64,000 nt of DNA from UBA11524 sp045591175 (GTDB taxonomy: Bacteria > Bacillota > Clostridia > Christensenellales > Aristaeellaceae): contig JAZNSI010000012.1 in assembly GCA_045591175.1 (NCBI GenBank), positions 30,171 to 94,170 on the forward strand, read 5' to 3'. Shown here in pieces: positions 17,738-25,966 of the stretch (the first letter of the stretch is position 1; each line of letters starts with the position of its first letter). The position numbers and the translations under genes were made by a program. The notes under the pieces are model-generated. The model saw only the letters and a program-made list of their open reading frames with translations, made no database searches and was not told the origin of the DNA.

Positions 17738-18919
17738 ATGAAGAAGATTCTGAGGATGATTGTGCTTCTTGCTGTGCTGCTGGCAGCTGCAACAGCCCTG
17801 GCAGAATGTCATCATACCTACGACATGGTCGATGTGAAGAAGGCAACTTGTGAGAGCGACGGTTACTATCTCCTGAAGTGCAACGACTGCGGCCATACCG
17901 TGAAGGAGATCACTGACAAGGCAACCGGCCATACCTGGAAATACGAGTCCAACAAGCCTGCCACCTGTGATGAAAAGGGCTATAACAAATACAACTGTGT
18001 AACCTGCGGCGAGGTGCTTTATGACCGTTGGGATGCACTGGGGCATGACTGGAAGGACAGCAAGGTACTGGAAGAGGCCACCTGCACCAAGGATGGCTCC
18101 ATGCGCACTGTCTGTAAGGTTTGCGGCCTGTCTGGCACCCGAAAGATTTCGAAGGGCCACCAGTACGGTTCCTGGAATGTAACCGAAGAAGCCACCGACC
18201 ACTCCAAGGGTACCCGTACCCGCACCTGCAAGGTCTGCAAAAAGAAGCAGACAGAATCCTTCTACCCCGAAGGAACGCTCTACAAGAACATCAAGAACAA
18301 GAAGACCGAGGTCAAGGAACTACAGCAGATGCTGACGGATCTGGGCTTCCTCAACGACAAGGTGGACGGCATCTTCGGAGCGAAGACCGAAAAGGCTGTG
18401 AAGGCCTTCCAGAAGGAGTATGGGCTGAATGCCGACGGCATCGCCTGGCCCCAGACGCTCCATACCCTGGGCGTGGCATGGGATGTGGCTTTCGGCGAAC
18501 CGGAGGAACCGGCTGAGTCCAGCGCGGCCTATCCGCCCATGTGCATGCTGCTCGTCCTGGAGGATGAAACGGAAACCTGGGACACCTGCGAGGTTCACTC
18601 AGATATCTTCATGCATGCCGCAGACGAATTGCCTGAAACTGCTACCGAGACCGAGATTGCCAATGCATATACCGCCGCCTGGCAGAGCGAACTGGACAGG
18701 CTGTATCAGATCTGGCTGCTGAACAGCCTGCCGGAAGAGCAGCCGTTGGTCATCAACCACAAGACCATGTTCCAGGGCTACCTGAACAGCCAGCAAACGC
18801 TGTGGAATGTGCAGTACGGTGAAGGTTCTGTCAAAGTTCTGGAAATGACCAATGACATGCTCATGGAGCAGTGCTACACGCTGTGCAGCGTGGTCTATCC
18901 ACTGATGATGGAAAAGTAA
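17738..18919 (+). CDS. Secreted Cys-rich protein with peptidoglycan-binding domain
   Basis: A 393-residue exported protein with a signal peptide (about 1-20). Residues about 22-180 hold four Cys-rich repeats (CNDCGHTVKEI, CVTCGEVLYD, CKVCGLSGTRKI, CKVCKKKQTE), like those of the 1387-residue neighbour. Residues about 195-250 form a PG_binding_1 domain (LQQMLTDLGFLNDKVDGIFG, then KAVKAFQKEYGL). The C-terminus (about 270-393) resembles the CxxH/W/LC domain found twice in the neighbour. The peptidoglycan-binding domain suggests attachment to the cell wall. AAAGGAGGAACCAAAC gives a strong start at 17738. Confidence 0.8.
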   Translation: MKKILRMIVLLAVLLAAATALAECHHTYDMVDVKKATCESDGYYLLKCNDCGHTVKEITDKATGHTWKYESNKPATCDEKGYNKYNCVTCGEVLYDRWDALGHDWKDSKVLEEATCTKDGSMRTVCKVCGLSGTRKISKGHQYGSWNVTEEATDHSKGTRTRTCKVCKKKQTESFYPEGTLYKNIKNKKTEVKELQQMLTDLGFLNDKVDGIFGAKTEKAVKAFQKEYGLNADGIAWPQTLHTLGVAWDVAFGEPEEPAESSAAYPPMCMLLVLEDETETWDTCEVHSDIFMHAADELPETATETEIANAYTAAWQSELDRLYQIWLLNSLPEEQPLVINHKTMFQGYLNSQQTLWNVQYGEGSVKVLEMTNDMLMEQCYTLCSVVYPLMMEK

Positions 18920-18944
18920 TTCCATCATAACGGGAGATAAGAAA

Positions 18945-19796
18945 ATGAAAATCGGAAAGCTTATCCTCATTGTGTTAGGCGTTGCGCTGATCGCCCTGGG
19001 CGTTAAGGGATTGATGGACATTCCCGGACAACAGGCGGCTCTGGATGCCGCAGTTTATCTGGACGAGCCGGTGGTGCTGCAGGAGAACGAGGGTAAGCTG
19101 GTCATCGTTCACGGCGTTCCGGAGATGACTGCCCCTGCCTACGATGAGGAGCTTGGTCTGACGATCAACACCATCAAGGCCTACCGCTATGCGGAGGAGT
19201 ATAAGCTGGTTTCCAGCGAACAGCTGCTTTACAAGTATAAATGGGTCTCACGTGGTTCCAAGGGGATTGTCGGCAAGGCTTCCCTGGGCGGGTTCGCACT
19301 GGATGAAAAGACGTTGAGCGGTCTTCCTGCTGACAGCGAATATGATGATTTTGATGCTGCGGAACTCAGCGCCAACGGCTACGTCATGGGCCGCGGGAAA
19401 ACGGCGGAGGGTGCCTTAACGGACCGCTGGTGGGTAATTGTTGGCGGAAAATACTATTACGATGCATTTGAATACAGCGGCAATCTGGACATCCCGCATA
19501 TCACCCGCGAGATGGATCAGGAAATTGCCAATGAGCGAGCGGGCGCGCGCGCTTACGCTTACAAGGTCTACACCGGAGCCGGTGATCAGGAAGTGACTAT
19601 CGCCGGCATCCAGCAGGGCAATCGCCTTGTGGCGGATGACGCCATCGGCCCGATGGTACGCACCGGCATCCAGACCAAGGATCAGCTGCTATCCTCCAAC
19701 AAAGGCGGCATCATCGGCAGCGCGGCTGTCTTCATGGCACTGGGGGCCGTACTGGTTTTCCTTGGCATCCGCAAACAAAAGACAAAGGAGAAATAA
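18945..19796 (+). CDS. Membrane protein, TMEM43-like
   Basis: A 283-residue protein with one membrane segment at each end (about 5-24 and 252-273) and a large segment between them. The pattern EGKLVIVHGVPEM, then YRYAEEYKLV, then a terminal GAVLVFLGI segment recalls the TMEM43/LUMA family (DUF1625), where an N-terminal and late membrane segments flank an extracytoplasmic domain. The assignment rests on pattern only. Its function in bacteria is not established. It sits inside the exported-protein cluster (25-base gap upstream, 3-base gap downstream) and is clearly cotranscribed with the Ig-like protein gene. Confidence 0.55.
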   Translation: MKIGKLILIVLGVALIALGVKGLMDIPGQQAALDAAVYLDEPVVLQENEGKLVIVHGVPEMTAPAYDEELGLTINTIKAYRYAEEYKLVSSEQLLYKYKWVSRGSKGIVGKASLGGFALDEKTLSGLPADSEYDDFDAAELSANGYVMGRGKTAEGALTDRWWVIVGGKYYYDAFEYSGNLDIPHITREMDQEIANERAGARAYAYKVYTGAGDQEVTIAGIQQGNRLVADDAIGPMVRTGIQTKDQLLSSNKGGIIGSAAVFMALGAVLVFLGIRKQKTKEK

Positions 19797-19799
19797 TCC

Positions 19800-21182
19800 A
19801 TGACGAAGAAGATCATTTCCCTGTTGATGCTGCTGATGCTGCTGGCGTCCTGTATCCCCGTCGCGCAGGCTGCCAGCGCCCCGGAAGTCATCACCCATCC
19901 GGAGCCGCAGATCGTCATCGAAGGCGGAAAATGCACCTTCACCGCTGCCGGTAAGGGGCACACCGGCATCACCTGGCGTATCCAAAGCCCCGACGGCAGC
20001 GAGGATTTCCCTTTCACGGATGCGCCCACGCACTTCCGCGGTCTCAAAGTGTCCGGCAAGAACAGCAACAAGCTCACCCTGAGCAAGATCCCCGGCGAGA
20101 TGGACGGATGGCTGGTGTACTGCTGCTATTCCAACAAGACCGGCAAGACGAACACGGACATGGTTCCCCTTTTTGTCACCGACCGCAGCGGAAACCGCAT
20201 CAACGGCAATGTTGCCGCACCCGCTGCGACGCCTGCTCCTGTTGCTGACGACGAGGAGGTCACCTTCGCACCCGCTGAAGGCGCGAAGATCCTCCGTGCT
20301 ATCGGCTGCGTTATTCACTTTGTGGACAAGGACGGCAACATCAAGGGCGATTCCTTCACCGAGCTCAACTTCGGCGAGGAGTACTACAACACACTGACCC
20401 GCAAGACCGTCACTGACGGCTCCGTGGATGTAAAGATCTCCGCTGAAATCCCCAAGGGCAAGAAGGTCGCCTACTGGGTCATCAACGGCGCCAAGTATAC
20501 CTTCAACAACGAAGTGAAGAGCTTCACCCTGCGCGAGGTTCCCTATGGCATGGTGATCGAAGCCGTCCTGAGCGGCAATACGGCCCAGACTCTGCCCTCT
20601 ACGGAAGAGATCCAGCAACAGCGCACCGGAGAAACCCTGCTGGTGGAGACCAAGAGCGCCCGCATGTCCCATGTGAACGACAAGAACAAGGCTTCCGGCG
20701 GCTCCTTCACCGAGTTTGACTTCACCAACGATTTCACCAACAACGCCACCGGCGAAACCGAGCAGGGCGGCCGGGTGACGGTTCGAGTGGCCGCCAGCAT
20801 CCCCGAGGGCAAGCTGGTCACCTACTGGCGGTTCAATGGTGCATGCCTGAACTTCAACTCCGACGTGTCCTCCTTCGTGGTGGAAAACCTGGCCGAGAGC
20901 ATGCTCTACCAGCCGGTGTTCTACACCAAGACCACACCCGTTCCGGAGTATACCATCAACTGCACCAGCTGTACCTTCTCCGGCGGCGGCTATAGCAATG
21001 CCAAATCCGGCACAGTTCCCTATGGCACGAAGATTACCATCACGCCCATCGGCGGCTCCTACACAGGTTACTGGACCGGTAGCTACAATGCCGGCAACTA
21101 CCGCGATGGTGTGTCTGCTAAACCCATCACCTGGACAGTGAAGAATAACTGCTCCTTCTATTGGCATGCAGAAATCAACTGA
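19800..21182 (+). CDS. Secreted Ig-like domain protein
   Basis: A 460-residue exported protein with a signal peptide ending near VAQAA (about residue 25). Residues about 28-130 look like an immunoglobulin-like domain (VITHPEPQIVIEGGKCTFTA, later LVYCCYSNKTG). Two related beta units follow (about 160-265 and 280-385), each with ARMSHVNDKNK/CVIHFVDKDGN, GxSFTEF/L and YWRFNGA/YWVINGA. A C-terminal Cys/Gly-rich beta unit ends the protein. No anchor is seen. The start codon lies three bases after the preceding stop. Confidence 0.7.
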   Translation: MTKKIISLLMLLMLLASCIPVAQAASAPEVITHPEPQIVIEGGKCTFTAAGKGHTGITWRIQSPDGSEDFPFTDAPTHFRGLKVSGKNSNKLTLSKIPGEMDGWLVYCCYSNKTGKTNTDMVPLFVTDRSGNRINGNVAAPAATPAPVADDEEVTFAPAEGAKILRAIGCVIHFVDKDGNIKGDSFTELNFGEEYYNTLTRKTVTDGSVDVKISAEIPKGKKVAYWVINGAKYTFNNEVKSFTLREVPYGMVIEAVLSGNTAQTLPSTEEIQQQRTGETLLVETKSARMSHVNDKNKASGGSFTEFDFTNDFTNNATGETEQGGRVTVRVAASIPEGKLVTYWRFNGACLNFNSDVSSFVVENLAESMLYQPVFYTKTTPVPEYTINCTSCTFSGGGYSNAKSGTVPYGTKITITPIGGSYTGYWTGSYNAGNYRDGVSAKPITWTVKNNCSFYWHAEIN

Positions 21183-21198
21183 CGTAAGGAGGATATGC

Positions 21199-22146
21199 AT
21201 GAAGCGTTACATTGCGCTGTTCCTGCTGCTGTGCATGGTGCTTGCCGCCATGCCGGCCCTGGCAGACAGCGGGTATATCGGCAACATGGAGGTTGTCAAC
21301 TGCAGCGAATGGGTTTCCCTGCGGGAAGAACCCAGCACCCGGTCAGAGCGGCTGGTGAAGGTATCTCTGGGCGCCATCGTCAGCAACTGCCGGCAGGTCA
21401 ACGATGCGTGGATCTACGCGGAGTACGATGGCTACAGCGGCTACATCCTGGCGGAATACCTGGAGTCCAGCGACGGACGCATCACCTTCAGCGCCATGAT
21501 GGTCACCATTTCTGACGGCGCGCCCTTCTATGCCACGCTGGACAGCACTGTGCCCATTGATTACATTCCGGCCAGCACCATCGTGCGCAACTGCCACATC
21601 ATGGACAACAACCGGATCTACGTGGAATGGGGCAGCCGCTGCGGCTTCATCAGCCTGCTGCATGCGGAGGTGTACAATGAGATGCTGCATTTTCCGCAGC
21701 AGATCACGCTGCATTGCAACCCTTTTGATGCTGCTTACGAGGGCTCCGAGCCCGTCCTCCGGATCGACTACACGGCGGATTTCCCCCTCGAACAATACGA
21801 TTACAGCAAGTACGACTATGCGGAATTCGGGCTGCCCGAAGGCATGGATCCGGACACGCCTGCGGTGGAATTCGTCCTGCATTCGGACGGGACACTGAAT
21901 CACGTCCACCTGTTCAACCTGTCCCTTGTGTCCTGGGACGACGAAACCGGCGATACGGTGTATGACGCGACGCTGGAGCACATCCAGTACCAGGTGGACC
22001 CCGAGCATCCGCTTTCCGTCAAGACTGTGATCTGGGGAGACACTCCCAATCTGGCTGTTGGCTATGCGGATGATGAAGGCGTATACCATTTCGCCTTCAT
22101 TGATATCAGCGGCGAGGACGGAAGTCTGATTCTTCGTGAATTCTAA
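21199..22146 (+). CDS. Secreted SH3b-domain protein
   Basis: A 315-residue exported protein with a signal peptide ending near PALA (about residue 22). A bacterial SH3 (SH3b) domain spans about 30-90 with WVSLREEPSTRSERLVKVSLG and YSGYILAEYL. A second SH3b-like unit may span about 100-160. The C-terminal half is an acidic beta-rich region with no recognised family. SH3b domains bind cell-wall peptides, so wall association is likely. TAAGGAGGATATGC precedes the ATG at 21199; it is the last gene of the exported-protein cluster. Confidence 0.75.
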   Translation: MKRYIALFLLLCMVLAAMPALADSGYIGNMEVVNCSEWVSLREEPSTRSERLVKVSLGAIVSNCRQVNDAWIYAEYDGYSGYILAEYLESSDGRITFSAMMVTISDGAPFYATLDSTVPIDYIPASTIVRNCHIMDNNRIYVEWGSRCGFISLLHAEVYNEMLHFPQQITLHCNPFDAAYEGSEPVLRIDYTADFPLEQYDYSKYDYAEFGLPEGMDPDTPAVEFVLHSDGTLNHVHLFNLSLVSWDDETGDTVYDATLEHIQYQVDPEHPLSVKTVIWGDTPNLAVGYADDEGVYHFAFIDISGEDGSLILREF

Positions 22147-22201
22147 CGATTCAGAAGGAAGAAATGTAGTTACGCTAAGAAAAGAATCAGGAGGAAATGC
22201 G

Positions 22202-22375
22202 TTGGAAAAGGAGCCTCTTATGGTTCGCTGCCCTGTCTGCAACGGCGAAACAGGCGTGAAAGTGTTTGAAGCCACTGTGCTGCTGTACTTTCCGCTGACC
22301 TGCCCTCACTGCAAACAGGAAACGATCATCAATGTTGTAAAGCTGAAACTGGTCCCCAGCGGACCTGCCACCTAA
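22202..22375 (+). CDS. Small Cys-rich KTR-type zinc-ribbon protein
   Basis: A 57-residue protein with CPVC and CPHC pairs about 25 residues apart and the ending KQETIINVVKLKL, matching the cysteine-rich KTR family. Members are often carried by conjugative elements of Firmicutes; their function is unknown. I chose a TTG start at 22202 because GGAGGAAATGCG precedes it. Together with the XRE gene and recombinase tail next to it, it marks a mobile-element remnant. Confidence 0.65.
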   Translation: MEKEPLMVRCPVCNGETGVKVFEATVLLYFPLTCPHCKQETIINVVKLKLVPSGPAT

Positions 22376-22399
22376 TTTGCGTCTCCATACAAGCAAAAA

Positions 22400-22428
22400 G
22401 CCTGCTTCCCTGAACAAAGGAAGCAGGC
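22400..22428. terminator. Bidirectional terminator
   Basis: GCCTGCTTCC pairs with GGAAGCAGGC. It is flanked by GTTTTATT on the right and by A-rich sequence on the left, so it can end both the KTR gene and the convergent XRE gene. Confidence 0.75.
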
Positions 22429-22433
22429 ATGTT

Positions 22434-22790
22434 TTATTGGTCAGCAATCATTTTCCCCTGCGCTGAGCGGAAGGCGTCCAGCACCGATTCACAGATCGAC
22501 AGCAGCATCGACAGTTCCTCATCGCTGCAATCATCAAGCAGCAGCTGCAGACGCTTTATATCGCTGTTATCGTGGTTTTTTTCGGGATAAAACACAGCAT
22601 TTGCGTCAATACCCAGTGCACGAATCAGCGCCCACAGGATCTCCATCTTCGGGTTGCCCTTGTAGTGCTCAATATTCAAAATGGTTCGCTCATCCGCCTG
22701 AATACGCTCGGCAACTTCCAGCTGGGTCATTTTCTGGCCAAGCCTGGCTTGCTTGACAACATTTCCCAGGGTATACGCAAATTCCTGCAC
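22434..22790 (-). CDS. XRE-family HTH regulator
   Basis: A 118-residue protein with an N-terminal Cro/C1-type helix-turn-helix (about 10-65; KMTQLEVAERIQADERTILN) and a C-terminal helical tail. The start is GTG at 22790 after GAGGTG. It probably represses its own gene and neighbouring mobile-element genes. A small inverted repeat upstream (22808-22821) overlaps its predicted promoter. Confidence 0.8.
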   Translation of the reverse strand: MQEFAYTLGNVVKQARLGQKMTQLEVAERIQADERTILNIEHYKGNPKMEILWALIRALGIDANAVFYPEKNHDNSDIKRLQLLLDDCSDEELSMLLSICESVLDAFRSAQGKMIADQ

Positions 22791-22807
22791 TGCAATTCAC
22801 CTCATTG

Positions 22808-22821
22808 CTATTCTACAATAG
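22808..22821. promoter_or_regulatory. Candidate operator/-10 region of the XRE gene
   Basis: CTATT-CTAC-AATAG is an inverted repeat. On the minus strand it contains the -10 TAGAAT with TTGAGA 16 bases upstream. Confidence 0.35.
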
Positions 22822-22886
22822 ATTGCGCCATTCTCAAATGTATCTCCTTTCATGTTTTTTATGTATTTGGTTTCACATTTCATGTT

Positions 22887-23249
22887 TTAGACATGGTGTA
22901 GTTGGTGTAGGTTTCCATAAATCCTTCTTCTATATATTCTTTCCTCCATTGCCTGTATTCTTGCTTTATACTGCGGCGTGGCAATGAACAGCTCCTTCAC
23001 CTGAGTATCCAATGTATGATAGATTGCTGCAATGACGTCTTCTTCTCGGGCATACATTCCTGTGCAATGATCTGCCCCGATCCGATTCTTGGTTATGCAG
23101 GTGAAAAAGTGCCAGTCAGCATGTCCTGTGCCACGCTTTCTCTGCATCTTGCTGCCGCAGCAGGCACAGATCACTTTCCCTTTCAGAATGTTTTCTGAAG
23201 GCTGTGCATCAGGTGCAATATGGATACCTCCTGTTCGATAATTAAGTGA
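22887..23249 (-). pseudogene. Serine recombinase C-terminal remnant
   Basis: The open frame runs leftward from a stop at 23250. It encodes ILKGKVICACCGSKMQRKRG, then a FTCxxK..GADHCTGMYAREEDV segment, which matches the recombinase zinc beta-ribbon of large serine recombinases. A helical tail with QVKELFIATPQYKARIQ follows. The catalytic resolvase domain is absent, so this is a truncated relic of an integrase or transposase. Confidence 0.6.
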
Positions 23250-23272
23250 TCATGATGACTGGTCTTTGCCAC

Positions 23273-23470
23273 TTACAGCTCAGGAACACTTCGTTTCTTG
23301 GTCTTTCCCATATGCACGGGATTCTTATGCTGGTGCTACTTCAGCTGCTCCCGCAGAGAGGGACGCTTTGCCTCTGCCGGGCGCTTCTCCTCACGGTCGT
23401 TCCGCACACTCTCTGCCTTCCCGTTATTGATCACGCCGTCCAGCATACGCACATGGACGTGAGGATAAGA
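23273..23470 (-). pseudogene. Decayed Lys/Arg-rich reading frame
   Basis: The minus strand reads MLDGVINNGKAESVRNDRE, then KRPSLREQLK, an in-frame TAG, and HQHKNPVHMGKTKKRSVPEL before TAA. The basic tail resembles ends of mobile-element proteins such as relaxases, but I cannot name the family. The stretch 23471-23648 holds nothing else that I can support. Confidence 0.3.
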
Positions 23471-23648
23471 TCATACAGGCGGCGGGCTGCTGAAGGATAT
23501 GTATGGGTAAGAATGCAGTTCTGCATCACCGCAAGCACGAGGTTGTTCTTTACAGGAGCAGCCTCTTTTTGTTTTACCGTGATGGAACGAAGAGAAGGTC
23601 TTGCAAGCAAAGCTGCCCCTATATGCCGAAGCTCCGGAGCGGCTACCA

Positions 23649-24263
23649 TTATGACAATTCCGCAAGACCATTCCTGTGGAGGGTATACACACCAACCAGC
23701 AACGCACCCTGTCCCAGCACGTTCACGCCTTCAGCGATCCAGTTCATGGCAGCTTCTGCAAAGTCCTTGGAGGACAGATACCCCATGCACAGTGAGCAAA
23801 CAAAGGAGAATACAATCACTGCGATCAGCCAGGGTTTCTTAACCTTCACAGCGAGGATGCACAGCACCGTGTCGATCATGCCCAGGCCGGCCACCATCAG
23901 GCCAACGAACAGGAATGTCCCCATAAACAGCGGAGGTGCAACAGCCAGCATGGCGGTTTTTCTACCCTGCTTGCGGCACAACATCGTCAGGGTGCCAATG
24001 CCTGCCAGCAGGAATCCGATAGACTGCACAGGAAAGAATATATCGTTCAGGGCCGCGAAGTCACAGATGCCCGCTGCATACAACAGCTTATAGGTTGCTT
24101 TGAGCGCGCCCGCAATGGTCACATTGAGCAAGCCTGCAGAGAAAATGGCAAATGTACCTTTGCTCATCAGGTGATACAGGTCACGCATCAGGATCACTGC
24201 CGCAATGGCAAAGAACGCAACCGGGATGTAATCCGCCAGCGCCATCGGAACAGAAAATTCCAT
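23649..24263 (-). CDS. Integral membrane protein of the redox operon
   Basis: A 204-residue, very hydrophobic protein with six or more membrane segments. I do not recognise the family. The ribosome site GAGGAG precedes the ATG, and the gene lies 13 bases after the DUF1295 gene, so it is the last member of a five-gene leftward operon. A role in the same membrane-associated redox chemistry is inferred from position only. Confidence 0.65.
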   Translation of the reverse strand: MEFSVPMALADYIPVAFFAIAAVILMRDLYHLMSKGTFAIFSAGLLNVTIAGALKATYKLLYAAGICDFAALNDIFFPVQSIGFLLAGIGTLTMLCRKQGRKTAMLAVAPPLFMGTFLFVGLMVAGLGMIDTVLCILAVKVKKPWLIAVIVFSFVCSLCMGYLSSKDFAEAAMNWIAEGVNVLGQGALLVGVYTLHRNGLAELS

Positions 24264-24276
24264 ATTCGCAGTCTCC

Positions 24277-25092
24277 TCACTTCTTGTTCAGATGATAAAC
24301 AGGCAGCAGCGGGATGATGATGGGTGTCTTGTCAGCATAGGCCGCATATTCGGCATTGTTTCCGTAACGAGCCATCTGACGCTTCTCCAGTCGCTGGGCG
24401 CCGTTGAACATGATGTACACAATGCAGATATATGCCAGGATGGCAGTGATCCACTGGCCTGCGCCCGCATAGGTGGTCAAGCCGCTGATGAACACGCCGG
24501 TCCAAAAGAGAATCTCGCCGAAGTAGTTGGGGCAGCGGCAGATTTTGTACAGGCCCTGGGTCGCCACCATGTCGGGGCGAGCCTTCTTCTGGGCGGATTT
24601 CTGGTTATCAGCGATGGATTCCAGCACCAGACCGAAGACAGACACCGCAAAGCCGACAACAGGGACGGCCACATCCACAGAGGCATTGGTGAAGCGGAAC
24701 AGCATGGGGCTGATCTGGGCAGTGTAGAGGATGGCGACGGTCACCCAAATGACAGCCAGTACGAAGACAGGCATCTTCTTTTCGCTGTTCTTGTTCAGAG
24801 TATCCTTGGCGACGTCGGTTTTGCGGAAGGTGATACTCTTGAGCTCACGCACCAGCAGAAAGCCACTCAAACGCGTGCCGTAGGCAATGAACAGCGCGCA
24901 CTGCACCAGCATAATCCACAAAGGCGCAGCGGTCGGGCTGACAAGGTACATGATCAGCGTGGCGATACCGCCGGCAGCGACCGCAAAGCCATAGCCGATG
25001 GACAGGAAGTACACAAACTTATAGAAGCCGACAGCGCAGGCCGCAGCACACACAATCAGCAGAATTCCAAGCAGATTCCAAGGCATATCCAT
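24277..25092 (-). CDS. DUF1295 / steroid 5-alpha-reductase-like membrane enzyme
   Basis: A 271-residue protein with about seven membrane segments. The late motif LYKICRCPNYFGEILFWTG and the downstream Tyr-rich segment (YGNNAEYAAYADKTP) match the DUF1295 family, related to steroid 5-alpha-reductase C-terminal domains and isoprenylcysteine methyltransferases. Known relatives reduce a C=C bond of lipophilic substrates with NADPH. AAGGAGG precedes the ATG. It is fourth in the operon. The substrate is unknown. Confidence 0.8.
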   Translation of the reverse strand: MDMPWNLLGILLIVCAAACAVGFYKFVYFLSIGYGFAVAAGGIATLIMYLVSPTAAPLWIMLVQCALFIAYGTRLSGFLLVRELKSITFRKTDVAKDTLNKNSEKKMPVFVLAVIWVTVAILYTAQISPMLFRFTNASVDVAVPVVGFAVSVFGLVLESIADNQKSAQKKARPDMVATQGLYKICRCPNYFGEILFWTGVFISGLTTYAGAGQWITAILAYICIVYIMFNGAQRLEKRQMARYGNNAEYAAYADKTPIIIPLLPVYHLNKK

Positions 25093-25100
25093 TGCCCTCC

Positions 25101-25955
25101 TTAACCGAAGTAGAACTTAATGTATTCGCCAAAGCTAGCCTCGCCCACCGCAGTGTCGCCCACGAGGTTGTGGGAGAGAGTCCACTTGGAGAACAGGATG
25201 ATGTCGTGCTTGCCAGCCTTTTTGATCTTGGGCAGATTAGCCAGAATGCCGAAAAGCCAGATGGGCGCCCACTTGATCTTCAGCGGCTTTTTCGCAGCCG
25301 CAAAGCACATGGCGGCCATTTCCTCGTAAGTATAGGTCTCCTTTCCGCCCACGTTATAGACGGCGTTCCTGTCATTCATGTGCGCCACGATGAACGCAGC
25401 GAAATCCGGACAATCCACCACATTGGCCTTGACGGAGCCATAGCCCTTGAGCAACTGCATCTCGCCCTTGTCTACATAGGGCTTGAACACCTTGGCAATA
25501 TCGTAGAAATAGCCCGTAGGGCGGTGGATGACATAGGCCATGCCGCTCTTTTTCAGTTCCTTCTCAAAAAGGTATTTGGCATGCAGCATGGGCACCTTTT
25601 CCGCACCCGGCTCGTCGCAGGAGATAACGGAAATGTAGGTGAAGTTCTTCACTCCTGCGGCCAGGGCCTCAGCAAGAAGGTTCATATTGCCCTGGTAGTC
25701 AATATCATAAGCGGTGAACTTGGTGGACGCACCCGTCAGGCCCACGGTGGAGATGACCGTATCCACGCCGTCACAGATGCCCTTAAGGGTTTCGGACTTC
25801 GTGGCATCGATGGGCGCAAAGGTGTATTTCCCCTCTGTCCCGGAAACGCTGCCTTCCTTCAGGTCAGCCGCCACAACATCGTGGCCCTCTGCACACAGCT
25901 TTTTGAGAATCTCAGCGCCCAGGTTGCCAAAGGCGCCTGCAAGCAAAATCTTCAT
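25101..25955 (-). CDS. NAD(P)-binding atypical SDR (NmrA-like) protein
   Basis: A 284-residue Rossmann-fold protein. The N-terminus LLAGAFGNLGAEILKKL has the GxxGxxG dinucleotide motif. VISTVGLTG and a YISVISCD segment follow the atypical SDR pattern used by NmrA/YwnB-type proteins. A late YNVGGKETYTYEEMA segment is typical of SDR a5 members. The canonical YxxxK pair is not obvious. It may be an oxidoreductase or a redox sensor. It lies 8 bases after the DUF1295 start in the shared operon, with AAGGAG before its ATG. Confidence 0.8.
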   Translation of the reverse strand: MKILLAGAFGNLGAEILKKLCAEGHDVVAADLKEGSVSGTEGKYTFAPIDATKSETLKGICDGVDTVISTVGLTGASTKFTAYDIDYQGNMNLLAEALAAGVKNFTYISVISCDEPGAEKVPMLHAKYLFEKELKKSGMAYVIHRPTGYFYDIAKVFKPYVDKGEMQLLKGYGSVKANVVDCPDFAAFIVAHMNDRNAVYNVGGKETYTYEEMAAMCFAAAKKPLKIKWAPIWLFGILANLPKIKKAGKHDIILFSKWTLSHNLVGDTAVGEASFGEYIKFYFG

Positions 25956-25966
25956 TGCTCGTCTCC

